A stretch of DNA of 54,914 nucleotides from an uncultured Acidobacteriota bacterium (GTDB lineage Bacteria; Acidobacteriota; Blastocatellia; Pyrinomonadales; Pyrinomonadaceae). A model generated the notes under the pieces. It saw only the letters and a program-made list of their open reading frames with translations, ran no database searches and was not told where the DNA came from. The number at the start of each line of letters is the position of its first letter. The first letter of the stretch is position 1. Where the stretch lies: assembly GCA_937871585.1 (NCBI GenBank), contig CALMPJ010000194.1, forward strand, positions 1 through 54,914, written 5' to 3'. Below are positions 1-8,279 of the stretch, piece after piece. A program made the position numbers and the translations under genes.

Positions 1-555
1 GTAGCCGTGGTCGAGGAATACAGTGTTTGAAACGTGTTCGGCGACCTGATCTTCCATCGCGAGCCGAACAGCAGAACCTGCACCATCGGTAGCAATTACC
101 GTGTCAGCGTTCACGACGCGACCTGTTTCGAATGTCGCGGTGCCGGTTTCGCAATCGAACGACGTACACCGCTCGCTGAAATGTAAAGTCACCTCACTGT
201 ACTTCTCAGCTTCGTTGATGAGAGCGATATTCAGTCCCGCACGCGACACGGAGTTGATATATTCGCGTTGGCGTCCGCTGTACGGCAGCAGCTTGGTCTC
301 GCCGGAAACGGTGTGGATCATACGGCCGTACATCGGTACGGCCTCGGCGAGCATGTATTCGTCCATGCCGACCTCACGCAATGCCGCAATGCCGCGATCT
401 GACAGCGCAAGATTTATCGAACGCCCCGCCGCGACAGTCTCTTTTCGCATATCACCGCGCGCTTCATATACATCGACTACTATTCCGCGTTTGGCGAGAT
501 AGATCGACAACAGCGAACCGGCAAGGCCTGCTCCGATGATGGCTACGTTAGACAT
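1..555 (-). CDS. kmo: Kynurenine 3-monooxygenase (partial, C-terminus off the left edge)
   Basis: FAD-dependent hydroxylase that converts L-kynurenine to 3-hydroxykynurenine with NADPH and O2. The 185 visible codons read from ATG at 555. They start MSNVAIIGAGLAG, a Rossmann FAD fold with GxGxxG at residues 8-13, followed by an AGRSINLALSDRG segment typical of KMO and other class A flavin monooxygenases. The reading frame is open to the window edge, so the rest of the gene is outside. The start overlaps the end of kynureninase by 13 bases, so the two are probably translationally coupled. Last visible gene of the minus-strand kynurenine operon. The family call rests on the N-terminal third only. 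Confidence 0.9.
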   Translation of the reverse strand, partial: MSNVAIIGAGLAGSLLSIYLAKRGIVVDVYEARGDMRKETVAAGRSINLALSDRGIAALREVGMDEYMLAEAVPMYGRMIHTVSGETKLLPYSGRQREYINSVSRAGLNIALINEAEKYSEVTLHFSERCTSFDCETGTATFETGRVVNADTVIATDGAGSAVRLAMEDQVAEHVSNTVFLDHGY

Positions 556-1799
556 TCTTTCAAGATAATTGCGAATCTGTGGACATCTTCGAACGAATTA
601 TATAGCGGCACAGGAGCCACGCGAATCACGTCGGGCTCTCGCCAATCGACAAATACTCCGCGTGCCGACAGACGATCGTGAAGGCCTTTGCCGCCGACTC
701 GAATCGAAAGCTGACAGCCGCGTTGGGCGGGATCGGTTGGTGTGATGATCTGTATTCCACCGATATCTTTCAAACGGCTTTCGAGATATGCCGTCAGCTT
801 GAGCGATTTTGCTCGCAATGCCGGCATCGTTGCTTCGTCAAATATCTCAAGCGAAGCCCGTAATGCGGCCATTTGTAAGATCGGCGGATTCGAGAGTTGC
901 CAGCCTTCGGCTCCGGCTAGGCAGTCGAAATCAGGACCCATTAGGAATCGAGTTTGTTTATTGTTGCCCCACCAACCGGCAAATCGTGGAAGATCGAAGG
1001 CACGAGAGTGACGTTCGTGAACGAACGCTCCGGCGACGCCGCCGGGACCGCCGTTCAGATATTTGTATGCGCACCAAACCGCAAAATCTACATCCCAATC
1101 GTGAAGTTTTAGTTCTAGATTTCCAGCGGCGTGAGCACAATCGAATCCCACGACGCAGCCTTTTGCATGTCCGGCAGCCGTGATCGCCGGAATGTCAAAC
1201 GCCTGTCCGGTGTAGTAATTGACGCCGCCGAGCATGATGAGAGCGACGCTGCCGCCTTCGCGGTAGATGGTATCGAGAATGTCTTCGGTGCGAAGCGTAG
1301 GTTCGCTGACGCGCGGCGTGAGCTCGATCAGTGAGTCCTTCGCGTCAAATCCGTGAAACTCGATCTGCGACTCGACCGCATATTGATCGGACGGAAACGC
1401 ACCTTTTTCGATCACGATCTTGTACCTTTCGGCGGTCGGTCGGTAGAACGACACCATCATCAGGTGCAGATTCACCGTAAGGCCGTTCATAACTATGGTC
1501 TCGGTCGGCAAGGCACCAACAACGCGAGCCATCGGCTCGGTCAAGAACTCGTGATACGGAAGCCACGGATTCTTAGCATGTAAATGCCCTTCGACAGCAA
1601 GCCGCGACCAGTCGTCGAGTTCTTGGCCGACGTACTCGCGAACTTTTTTTGGCATCAGCCCAAGCGAGTTTCCGGTGAAATATAGCGACCGCGAACCGTC
1701 CGCCGACGCCGGAAATTCGAATCTGTCAGCAAAGCCGCGAAGATCGTCATTCGCATCTAAATCGGCCGCCGAAGCCGCTATCTCATCAGACATTGTCAT
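543..1799 (-). CDS. kynU: Kynureninase
   Basis: PLP enzyme that cleaves 3-hydroxykynurenine (or kynurenine) to 3-hydroxyanthranilate (or anthranilate) and alanine. Seen: YFTGNSLGLMP near the N-terminus, the FDCAHAAGN segment with the PLP-ring aspartate, and the Schiff-base lysine in AYKYLNGGPGG (about residue 246 from this start). Length of about 418 residues is normal for the family. I chose ATG 1799 because it forms an ATGA overlap with the stop of the upstream ACMS decarboxylase; ATG 1793 is an alternative. The open frame continues upstream to 1835 but that part lies inside the neighbouring gene. It sits between the decarboxylase and kmo in one operon. Confidence 0.95.
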   Translation of the reverse strand: MTMSDEIAASAADLDANDDLRGFADRFEFPASADGSRSLYFTGNSLGLMPKKVREYVGQELDDWSRLAVEGHLHAKNPWLPYHEFLTEPMARVVGALPTETIVMNGLTVNLHLMMVSFYRPTAERYKIVIEKGAFPSDQYAVESQIEFHGFDAKDSLIELTPRVSEPTLRTEDILDTIYREGGSVALIMLGGVNYYTGQAFDIPAITAAGHAKGCVVGFDCAHAAGNLELKLHDWDVDFAVWCAYKYLNGGPGGVAGAFVHERHSRAFDLPRFAGWWGNNKQTRFLMGPDFDCLAGAEGWQLSNPPILQMAALRASLEIFDEATMPALRAKSLKLTAYLESRLKDIGGIQIITPTDPAQRGCQLSIRVGGKGLHDRLSARGVFVDWREPDVIRVAPVPLYNSFEDVHRFAIILKECLT

Positions 1800-2809
1800 A
1801 CGTTTGAAAACTTTCGCTTCTCCATTGCCAACCAATTTAGAGCCGCTCCATTGAGTAGCATTTCTTTTACTGACTCGTCGTAATTCATTGAATCAATTAA
1901 CTTTCCGGGCTCGGCTTCGCCTAGTGGAAACGGATAATCACTTCCGAGCATCACTTGGTCGGAACCAACTAGATTGATCAGGAAATCAAGTTTCGACGGT
2001 TCGTGGACCAGCGAATCAAAATACATCTTGCTCAGATACTTTCGCGGACCGTGCGGATTATCTTGGAACAGATCGGGCCGGACGTTGAATCCATGCTCAA
2101 TGCGTCCGAGCGTAGCTGGGAACGCTCCGCCGCCGTGGGCAAAGCAAATTCGCAAACCAGGCAGCCGCTCAAGCGTTCCTGAAAAGATCAGCGAACAGAT
2201 CGCACGCGAAACTTCGGCGGGCATTCCGACGAGCCACGGCAGCCAGTATTTCTGCATATCGGCCTCGCCTGCCATTTCCCAAGGATGGACGAAAATTGCC
2301 ATTCCAAGACGTTCGCATGCGGCAAAGATCTCAAAGAATTGCGGCTCACTAAGGTTGAGTTGATTTACGTTCGTACCTATCTGAATTCCCGCGAGGCCGA
2401 TAGCATTGCAGCGTTCGAGTTCACGGATCGCAAGTTCAGTATCTTGCAATGGAAGCGTTCCCAGTCCGACGAATCGCAATGGAAATTCGCTGACGATCTC
2501 GGCAATGTGGTCGTTCAGAAATCGAGAGACTTCGGCCCCGTCCTGAGGCTTTGTCCAATACGAGAACATCACGGGAACGGTCGAGAGCACCTGCACGCCA
2601 ACGCCGGTCGCATCCATTTCCTCGATTCGCTTCGTCGGTTCCCAGCAGTTCGCCTCGATGTCGCGAAATTGCTTCCCGTCGTCCCGCACCATATGAGCGC
2701 AGCAAGGCTCGTAATGATCAAGCGTAATAAATCCGCCGTAGCCAAATTTCGACTTCCACGACGGAATGTCGCGCGGCAGTATATGTGTATGGACGTCGAT
2801 CTTGAGCAT
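1796..2809 (-). CDS. 2-amino-3-carboxymuconate-6-semialdehyde decarboxylase (ACMSD)
   Basis: Zinc amidohydrolase-superfamily decarboxylase that takes ACMS, the ring-opened product of 3-hydroxyanthranilate, to 2-aminomuconate semialdehyde. It diverts the pathway away from quinolinate/NAD. From ATG 2809 the metal and catalytic residues are H7 and H9 (VHTH), H175 (VHPW), H225 (FAHGGG) and D291 (GSDYPFPLGE). Their spacing is essentially that of the characterised Pseudomonas ACMSD. The open frame starts at a TTG at 2821, but ATG 2809 gives the usual MLKIDVHTH start and falls one base after the stop of the dioxygenase gene. 337 residues, normal length. Presence of ACMSD says the operon is catabolic rather than only for NAD synthesis. 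Confidence 0.94.
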   Translation of the reverse strand: MLKIDVHTHILPRDIPSWKSKFGYGGFITLDHYEPCCAHMVRDDGKQFRDIEANCWEPTKRIEEMDATGVGVQVLSTVPVMFSYWTKPQDGAEVSRFLNDHIAEIVSEFPLRFVGLGTLPLQDTELAIRELERCNAIGLAGIQIGTNVNQLNLSEPQFFEIFAACERLGMAIFVHPWEMAGEADMQKYWLPWLVGMPAEVSRAICSLIFSGTLERLPGLRICFAHGGGAFPATLGRIEHGFNVRPDLFQDNPHGPRKYLSKMYFDSLVHEPSKLDFLINLVGSDQVMLGSDYPFPLGEAEPGKLIDSMNYDESVKEMLLNGAALNWLAMEKRKFSNV

Positions 2810-2810
2810 C

Positions 2811-3335
2811 TCAGGAAACAACAGGCGGCGGCACCATCACCGAGCCGCAGTCTTTACATGTTCGAAGCTCTTCGGACTCATAGAATCGCTTGAACACGCC
2901 TTGAAACTGAGTTGTGATGTCTTCGAGCTGGAAATATTCTTCGTAGAGTTTTTCGTTGCAGTCATCGCAGAACCACATCAGGCCGTCAAGTTCTCCCTCG
3001 CGGCGTTTGCGTTCAATGACGAGGCCAATGGTGTTTGCTCCGCGGATCGGATTGTGCGGAATTCGCGGCGGCAGCAGGAACATTTCACCTTCGCGGATCG
3101 GCACCTCGACAGCCTTTCCGTCTTCCTGGATCTGCACCTTGATGTCGCCCTCAAGCTGATAGAAAAGCTCCTCGCCCTCGTCCCAATGATAGTCCTTACG
3201 CGAGTTCGGCCCGCCGACGACCATCACGATGAAATCGTCGTCTGCATAAACACACTGATTCCCAACCGGCGGCTTCAGCAAGTGCCTGTGCTCGTCGATC
3301 CACTGTTTGAAATTAAAAGGGCGTCGTATCGACAT
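2811..3335 (-). CDS. 3-hydroxyanthranilate 3,4-dioxygenase
   Basis: Cupin-fold Fe(II) extradiol dioxygenase opening 3-hydroxyanthranilate to ACMS. From ATG 3335 the protein has 174 residues, the standard bacterial length. Iron ligands H50, E56 and H94 are in place (DYHWDEGEE and IPHNP). Two CxxC pairs, C123/C126 and C160/C163, form the second rubredoxin-like iron site known in bacterial enzymes. The open frame runs upstream to 3473 but ATG 3335 shares one base with the stop of the traB-like gene (TGATG), so re-initiation is likely. Bacterial genes for this step are named nbaC or haaO. Confidence 0.95.
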   Translation of the reverse strand: MSIRRPFNFKQWIDEHRHLLKPPVGNQCVYADDDFIVMVVGGPNSRKDYHWDEGEELFYQLEGDIKVQIQEDGKAVEVPIREGEMFLLPPRIPHNPIRGANTIGLVIERKRREGELDGLMWFCDDCNEKLYEEYFQLEDITTQFQGVFKRFYESEELRTCKDCGSVMVPPPVVS

Positions 3336-4246
3336 CACAATCTGATCGGCGTCAACTTGTAACCTTTGGCACGCATAAGGCTCACTACGCCATTGGCTCC
3401 GCCTAAATGTGCCGCTCCGACGGCGATAAATGTAGGTTTTGCCTTGATCGTCGTTTCGATCGCAGGTAACCACTTGATATTCCTGTCGTCGAGCATCATG
3501 ACTTGCGATAGACCGGAAGCCTTCATTCCCGCGGAGCTAAATTCGAACAACGCATCCGAATCTTGCGAAAAATATAGTTTGCCTAGCTTTTGAAACTCAT
3601 CTATCGGCTTCTTTGGGTCGTTCGCGATGTCGGTCAACCATTTGATCTGCTCGTTTACGGACTGAGAATCAAGGACCGCGATCTGTTCGTCCGCCGTTTC
3701 CAAAGAAATTATTGGGAGTTTCTTGGCGGTCGCTATCGCTGTTAGTTTCGTTTCATAGCCAGTTGGCGCTTGGCAACCAATGATCTTTGGACTTATGAGA
3801 AACATACTGCTCGAGACGATCGGTTTGTATGCCGCGACTACGTCAAATGAGATTCCTAGGTACGCCTTGAAAGCTGCGTCGAGTTTGGAATAGTCCTCGG
3901 GCTTCATTAACGCCTTTGCAGTTTTTCCATCCTTTAGTACCGATCCGGCCATAACCTTCGTCATCACGTCTTGATCGCTCATGTTCAGCTCAAGCATCAA
4001 TTGTTCGGTTTGGTCGATAAACGACTTCATTGTCGCAGCTTCGAACATATCCTTCTCGCAGATCAGATGAATAGTGCCAAAAAGGTAGGATGGCTTGGTC
4101 AGCCCGTTGCCCTCGATCCGATAAAGCAAAGCAGACTTTGGCTCGGACTTGATCTCACTTTTGGAGTTGGTTTGTCCAAAGCCAGTGACCGAACCAAACC
4201 CATTCCCAATAATTACTAAAAACAGAGCCAGATAAACCTTTCTCAT
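3335..4246 (-). CDS. TraB/GumN family protein, exported
   Basis: 303 residues. A signal peptide (hydrophobic VYLALFLVIIGNG, probable cleavage after VTGFG) is followed by the TraB/GumN fold, recognised by the GTIHL motif near residue 58 and the GAAHLGG motif near residue 281. These two His-containing motifs are the hallmark of the superfamily, thought to be metal-dependent hydrolases or proteases related to Tiki. The real substrate is unknown. The stop overlaps the start of 3-hydroxyanthranilate dioxygenase by one base, so it heads the kynurenine operon. Whether it has any role in that pathway is not shown by the sequence. Confidence 0.85.
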   Translation of the reverse strand: MRKVYLALFLVIIGNGFGSVTGFGQTNSKSEIKSEPKSALLYRIEGNGLTKPSYLFGTIHLICEKDMFEAATMKSFIDQTEQLMLELNMSDQDVMTKVMAGSVLKDGKTAKALMKPEDYSKLDAAFKAYLGISFDVVAAYKPIVSSSMFLISPKIIGCQAPTGYETKLTAIATAKKLPIISLETADEQIAVLDSQSVNEQIKWLTDIANDPKKPIDEFQKLGKLYFSQDSDALFEFSSAGMKASGLSQVMMLDDRNIKWLPAIETTIKAKPTFIAVGAAHLGGANGVVSLMRAKGYKLTPIRL

Positions 4247-4302
4247 AATAATTCAAGAATGCGTCGAACCATCTTCCAAAGCAACAGTATACAATCAACT
4301 CA

Positions 4303-5508
4303 ATGAAATTAAGATCAAACGAGCCATTTTGGCTGGTAAAAAACGGCTTGATCAACTCCTATCCTTCGCTCGACTGTGATATCGAGACAGAAATTCTCGT
4401 CGTCGGCAGCGGAATTACGGGCAGCTTGATCGCTCATCAATGTATCGCACACGGCTATCAAACGATGCTGATCGACCGGCGTGAGATAGCGCATGGCAGT
4501 TCGTCGGCGACGACTTCTATGCTGCAGTATGAGATCGATACGCCGCTGTATGAGTTGATCGAGATGATCGGCGAACAGGCTGCAGTTGATAGTTATTGGG
4601 CGTGTTCTAACTCGATCGACGACCTTGGCAAGATCGCGAGAAAGATACGTTCGAAATGCGGTTTCAAAAAGAAAGATTCGGTTTATTTTGCGGCGCTCAA
4701 GAAAGATATGGCTTGGCTGTGTAAGGAATTCGAGGCTCGTGAGAAGCATGGCTTTCCAGTCAGTTGGATCGAGCCTGCTGAGATCGAAGAACGATTCGGC
4801 ATGGTCGGCACATTTGGCGGTATTCTTTCGAAACAAGGCGGCAGCATCGATGCGTTCTGTCTTGCTCACGAACTGCTCCATTACAACCAAAAGCGCGGCC
4901 TCGTGATCTACGACAAGACCGATCTCGTCAAAAAAGTTCACACCAAAAACGGCGTCACGCTGACCACAGAATACGGCAACACTATCAAGGCCAAAAAGGT
5001 GATCTATTGCAATGGTTTTGAAAGCACCGAGATGATCAAGGATAACTTTGTTGATCTGCTATCAACCTATGCGATCGTCGGCGAAATTGCTGAGGACGAC
5101 CATTCGCACCTTAATGAAACGCTTTTCTGGAACACCGCCGAACCTTACATCTACATGCGAACAACCGACGACAATCGCATTCTGATCGGCGGCGAGGACG
5201 AAGAATTTGTCGATCCCGCAAAACGCGATTCGATGATCACCGAGAAAACGGCAATGCTCGAAAAGAAACTCAAAAAGCTCATCCCAAGCCTAAGATTCCG
5301 CACAGATTTCGCCTGGGCAGGCACATTCGGCGAAACCAAAGACGGTCTGCCTTACATCGGCGAACATCCGAATTTTCCATCGGCCTATTTCGTCCTTGGC
5401 TTCGGCGGCAACGGCATCACGTTCTCGGTAATTGGAATGGAAATGGTGGCTGCAAACTTGAAAGGCAAGTCGCATAAGCTTGACGAACATTTTCGGTTTA
5501 GACGTTAG
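4303..5508 (+). CDS. FAD-dependent oxidoreductase (DAO / glycine-oxidase-like family)
   Basis: 401 residues. The FAD-binding Rossmann motif VVGSGITG lies at residues 33-40, followed by the LIDRREIAHGSS segment typical of D-amino acid oxidase/sarcosine oxidase-like enzymes. A C-terminal GxPYIGEHP...GFGGNGITFS segment closes the flavin site. Such enzymes oxidise C-N bonds of amino acids or amines (YgaF and PuuB types are relatives). The substrate cannot be read from sequence. Transcribed divergently from the traB-like gene with a 56-base gap and ends 12 bases from the convergent MazF-type gene. No signal peptide, so cytoplasmic. Confidence 0.82.
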   Translation: MKLRSNEPFWLVKNGLINSYPSLDCDIETEILVVGSGITGSLIAHQCIAHGYQTMLIDRREIAHGSSSATTSMLQYEIDTPLYELIEMIGEQAAVDSYWACSNSIDDLGKIARKIRSKCGFKKKDSVYFAALKKDMAWLCKEFEAREKHGFPVSWIEPAEIEERFGMVGTFGGILSKQGGSIDAFCLAHELLHYNQKRGLVIYDKTDLVKKVHTKNGVTLTTEYGNTIKAKKVIYCNGFESTEMIKDNFVDLLSTYAIVGEIAEDDHSHLNETLFWNTAEPYIYMRTTDDNRILIGGEDEEFVDPAKRDSMITEKTAMLEKKLKKLIPSLRFRTDFAWAGTFGETKDGLPYIGEHPNFPSAYFVLGFGGNGITFSVIGMEMVAANLKGKSHKLDEHFRFRR

Positions 5509-5520
5509 ATCGCTACGAGA

Positions 5521-5883
5521 TCAATCAAGCCCGACGCTTATCTTCAGAGCAACGTCTATTCGCTTTAGGGTGAACGATGTAACCTTCCCAATTCTCTTAA
5601 TGATTCGCGCCTTATCAATTGTCCTGATCTGATTTAGCGCGACAACCGAATCTTGTTTCAAGCCCGCTTCGCCAGATCTTATCAACACTTCCGTTGGATA
5701 AAGATTGTCGTCGAATTTCGAAGTAATGGCAGCAACTATGGTGATCGGACTATAGCGATTAGCGGTGTCATTCTGAAGAACAATTGCCGGTCGCGTCTTC
5801 GCAATTTCAGAGCCAACGGCGGGATCGAACTCGACCAAATATATATCGCCTCGAGTAACGACTTTTACAGGTACTTTTGCCAC
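5521..5883 (-). CDS. MazF/PemK-type mRNA interferase toxin
   Basis: About 120 residues of the PemK/MazF SH3-like fold. Seen: VTRGDIYLVEFDPAVGSEI then KTRPAIVLQND, the conserved substrate-binding core, and SVVALNQIRTIDK near the C-terminus. Such toxins cleave mRNA at short motifs. An in-frame ATG exists at 5907, but a GTG at 5883 has a strong GGAGGA six bases upstream and overlaps the antitoxin stop by only 19 bases, so I take GTG 5883 as the start. Second gene of a two-gene toxin-antitoxin operon. The family call is firm; the target sequence is unknown. Confidence 0.88.
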   Translation of the reverse strand: MAKVPVKVVTRGDIYLVEFDPAVGSEIAKTRPAIVLQNDTANRYSPITIVAAITSKFDDNLYPTEVLIRSGEAGLKQDSVVALNQIRTIDKARIIKRIGKVTSFTLKRIDVALKISVGLD

Positions 5884-6119
5884 ACTTCGTCCTCCAGATG
5901 CGACCATTCTTGTGCCATCTCTAGATCGCGTTCGGCTCGCGCAATAGAACCTTCCTTGATCCGCTCTTTCAGACTCGCTTGCTTGAGATTCTTGACATAA
6001 AGCCTAACTGCGGTATCGATCAAACTGCTCCGGCTACCTTTGTCGGCCACAGTCTCTATCATTTCAACAGTTGAGACAGGCAGAGTAATGTTGAGGCGTT
6101 TGTGTGCGACACTTTTCAT
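5865..6119 (-). CDS. Ribbon-helix-helix antitoxin
   Basis: 84 residues. The N-terminal KRLNITLPVSTVEMIE strand-helix and SRSSLIDTAVRLYV helix fit a CopG/MazE-like ribbon-helix-helix DNA-binding domain. The charged C-terminal half (KERIKEGSIARAERDLEMA, then QEWSHLEDEVW) would wrap the toxin. It is upstream of and overlaps the MazF-type toxin gene. ATG 6119 directly follows a good promoter whose spacer carries an inverted repeat, consistent with autoregulation by the antitoxin or the complex. The domain is inferred from pattern, not from a database match. Confidence 0.85.
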   Translation of the reverse strand: MKSVAHKRLNITLPVSTVEMIETVADKGSRSSLIDTAVRLYVKNLKQASLKERIKEGSIARAERDLEMAQEWSHLEDEVWQKYL

Positions 6120-6125
6120 GATTTT

Positions 6126-6155
6126 ATTCTACACACTGAAGATGTGTATGGTCAA
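6126..6155 (-). promoter_or_regulatory. Promoter with embedded operator for the toxin-antitoxin operon
   Basis: Reading the minus strand: -35 TTGACC at 6155-6150, an 18-base spacer, -10 TAGAAT at 6131-6126, then the antitoxin ATG at 6119. The spacer contains a perfect 6-base inverted repeat, TACACA/TGTGTA (6130-6148, 7-base centre), which reaches into the -10 box. This is the expected place for an RHH antitoxin operator. The -10 to ATG distance is only 6 bases, so the transcript may be leaderless or start almost at the ATG. Confidence 0.65.
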
Positions 6156-6159
6156 TACT

Positions 6160-6687
6160 TCACAACGCTGTCAGCTTCTCAACAGTCCGCCAATTGCGTC
6201 CCGTTACGGCGAGCTTCAGTTTCTTTTCGATAAACGACTTTCCGAGAATGCTGTCCGCGACGCCCAATGGTAGATGGCAGTACAACTCGCGGTCGATCAC
6301 TGCGAATCGCTCGGGCGGCGTTGAGGCGGCGACAAGCTCTTCGAATTTCTCCTGCGGCATTTCTTCCTTAAGAAAAAGCACGTGCATTTCTTTGTGGCTT
6401 TCGAATTGGCCGGCGAATGGATTCGCCGCCATAATTCCGGCGATCTCAGGTTGGGCTCGAACCATTACGGGAATCTGTTTGTCGAGACTCGCCTCAATGG
6501 CTGATTCGAGCTTTGACACGAGTTTGTCTTCGCTCGTCTTTTTGGTATCGAACGCAAGATTGCCGCTGTTGATATAGCTGACGACATTCTCAAAGCCGAG
6601 TTCCGCGAACACGGCCTTGAGTTCGTCCATCTTGATCATTGTGTTGCCGCCGACGTTGATGCCGCGCAGCAGGGCAACGTATCTCAT
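6160..6687 (-). CDS. DUF1697 family protein
   Basis: 175 residues with the family signature at the N-terminus: MRYVALLRGINVGG, then MDELKAVFAELGFENV and YINSGNLAF. DUF1697 proteins are small cytoplasmic alpha/beta proteins of unknown function, common in soil bacteria. The C-terminus has the usual LPLGVADSILG and TGRNWRTVEKL segments, so the gene is complete. Its start forms an ATGA overlap with the stop of the alcohol dehydrogenase upstream. It is the last gene of a ridA-adh-DUF1697 minus-strand operon and stops only 5 bases from the antitoxin -35 box. Confidence 0.88.
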   Translation of the reverse strand: MRYVALLRGINVGGNTMIKMDELKAVFAELGFENVVSYINSGNLAFDTKKTSEDKLVSKLESAIEASLDKQIPVMVRAQPEIAGIMAANPFAGQFESHKEMHVLFLKEEMPQEKFEELVAASTPPERFAVIDRELYCHLPLGVADSILGKSFIEKKLKLAVTGRNWRTVEKLTAL

Positions 6688-7727
6688 ACGTTCTGCATGT
6701 CGATCACGAACCGATACTTCACGTCCGCTTTAACAGTGCGATCGTAAGCTGTTTCGATCTGGTCGGGCAGGATCATTTCTACGTCAGAAACGATGTTGTG
6801 TTCGGCACAAAAATCGAGCATTTCCTGAGTTTCCTTTATACCGCCGATACTTGAGCCGACGAGCGAACGATTGTTCCCAAGCAGAGCAAATGCTCGTATC
6901 TCGATCGGCTTTTCAGGTAGGCCAACGAGAACCATATGGCCTTCGATCTTGAGTAGATTGAGGTAGAGATTCAGATCGTGTTCGGCCGAAACGGCATCGA
7001 TCAGCAGATCATAACTCGATCGCAGCGGCTTGAGATTGGCCGGATCGCTCGTGATAACAAAATGGTCTGCTCCCAACCGTCGAGCATCTGCTTCTTTGCT
7101 TGGCGAAGTGCTGAACACCGTAACCTCTGCTCCCATCGCCGCAGCCAATTTCACAGCCATGTGCCCAAGTCCGCCGAGACCGACTACTCCGACCTTCTTT
7201 CCAGGCCCGGCTTTGAATCGGCGAAGCGGTGAATACGTCGTGATCCCGGCACACAACAGCGGAGCGACGGCTTTCAGATCTTGCGACGGATCGACCTTTA
7301 ACGCATACGCTTCATCGACCACATAATTCGTCGAATAGCCACCAAACGTCATCGTCTCGCGGTCCATTTCGGTGCCGTTGTAGGTCATCACCGCGCCTTT
7401 GACGCAGAATTGTTCAACATTCTCACGACAAGGCTCGCACTCACGACAGCTATCGACCATGCAGCCGATCCCGGCAATATCGCCGACCGCGAATTTCGTT
7501 ACTTCACTTCCGACTTGCGTAACCTTGCCGACGATCTCGTGACCGGGAACCATCGGATACGTCGAGTTTCCCCATTCGCCTCTCGCCTGGTGAATATCCG
7601 AGTGGCAAATGCCCGCGAACAGGATCTCGATCAAAATATCGCTCGGCCCGACGTCACGGCGTTCGAACGCGAACGGCTCAAATTTGGCTTCGGCATCGTG
7701 TACCGCAAAACCGTTTGTATTTATCAT
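6684..7727 (-). CDS. Zinc-dependent alcohol dehydrogenase (YahK/cinnamyl-alcohol type)
   Basis: 347-residue medium-chain NAD(P)-dependent dehydrogenase reducing aldehydes to alcohols. Seen: catalytic zinc ligands in AGICHSDIH and the GHE motif (PMVPGHEIVG), the structural zinc four-cysteine loop CRECEPCRENVEQFC, and the cofactor-binding VVGLGGLGHMA. The pattern is that of the cinnamyl-alcohol dehydrogenase/YahK branch, usually NADPH-dependent aldehyde reductases. A clear AGGAG precedes ATG 7727. Sits 14 bases downstream of the RidA-type gene and overlaps DUF1697. A role in clearing aldehydes made by amino-acid breakdown is possible but only suggested by position. Confidence 0.9.
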   Translation of the reverse strand: MINTNGFAVHDAEAKFEPFAFERRDVGPSDILIEILFAGICHSDIHQARGEWGNSTYPMVPGHEIVGKVTQVGSEVTKFAVGDIAGIGCMVDSCRECEPCRENVEQFCVKGAVMTYNGTEMDRETMTFGGYSTNYVVDEAYALKVDPSQDLKAVAPLLCAGITTYSPLRRFKAGPGKKVGVVGLGGLGHMAVKLAAAMGAEVTVFSTSPSKEADARRLGADHFVITSDPANLKPLRSSYDLLIDAVSAEHDLNLYLNLLKIEGHMVLVGLPEKPIEIRAFALLGNNRSLVGSSIGGIKETQEMLDFCAEHNIVSDVEMILPDQIETAYDRTVKADVKYRFVIDMQNV

Positions 7728-7741
7728 TATTGCTCCTAAAT

Positions 7742-8164
7742 CTATGAATCAAATGTTGCTATAACTTTCAATTCGATCGCAATCGGCGTCGGCAGCGATT
7801 TGATCTCGATGGTCGTCCGACATGGTTGATTGTCTGCAAAATACTCGGCATACAACCGATTATATGTCGCGAAATCGTCTTTCATATTCGTCAGAAAAAC
7901 CGTCACATCAACGATCTGTTCCCAAGACGAACCCGCCTCTTCGACAATGTACCGTACATTCTGAAACACCGACCGACACTGCGTTTCGATGTCATACGAC
8001 GTGATACTTCCGTTCTCATCGAGTTCAACGCCCGGAATTTTCTTGGTCCCACGCTCACGCGGCCCGACGCCCGACAAAAACAGCAAATTCCCGACTCGGC
8101 GAGCATGAGGATACAGGCCGACAGGTTCTGGCGCTCTGGATGAAATAATGCCTTCTTCGCTCAT
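7742..8164 (-). CDS. RidA family protein, possible 2-aminomuconate deaminase
   Basis: 140-residue Rid/YjgF-fold enzyme. Seen: LYPHARRVGNLLFLSGVGP at the N-terminus, CRSVFQNVRYIVEEAG in the middle, and CRTTIEIKSLP with the conserved arginine that binds the imine/enamine carboxylate. RidA itself hydrolyses 2-aminoacrylate. The PHARRVGNLLFLSGVGPR subtype resembles proteins annotated as 2-aminomuconate deaminase in kynurenine/nitrobenzoate pathways. With ACMSD and an ALDH8-type enzyme nearby, deamination of 2-aminomuconate is a sensible assignment, but a general imine deaminase cannot be excluded. First gene of the operon with the alcohol dehydrogenase. Confidence 0.8.
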   Translation of the reverse strand: MSEEGIISSRAPEPVGLYPHARRVGNLLFLSGVGPRERGTKKIPGVELDENGSITSYDIETQCRSVFQNVRYIVEEAGSSWEQIVDVTVFLTNMKDDFATYNRLYAEYFADNQPCRTTIEIKSLPTPIAIELKVIATFDS

Positions 8165-8279
8165 GTATCGTCAGTTTACCAAATTCCGTAGTGAATCCGA
8201 CTTAACTTCAACGGAGAATTACATCTGGAATAAACGCGGTCCTAACAGGAATGTAGCTTACGTGAGGTAAACTTAAATT

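Noticed and set aside
101..502. 133-codon plus-strand reading frame at the left edge
   Set aside because: It lies antisense to kmo, whose frame has clear FAD-binding and KMO motifs; the plus-strand translation shows no known pattern.
5884..5907. Upstream ATG (5907) as the MazF start
   Set aside because: No ribosome site fits it, and GTG 5883 has GGAGGA at six bases and gives a normal-length toxin.
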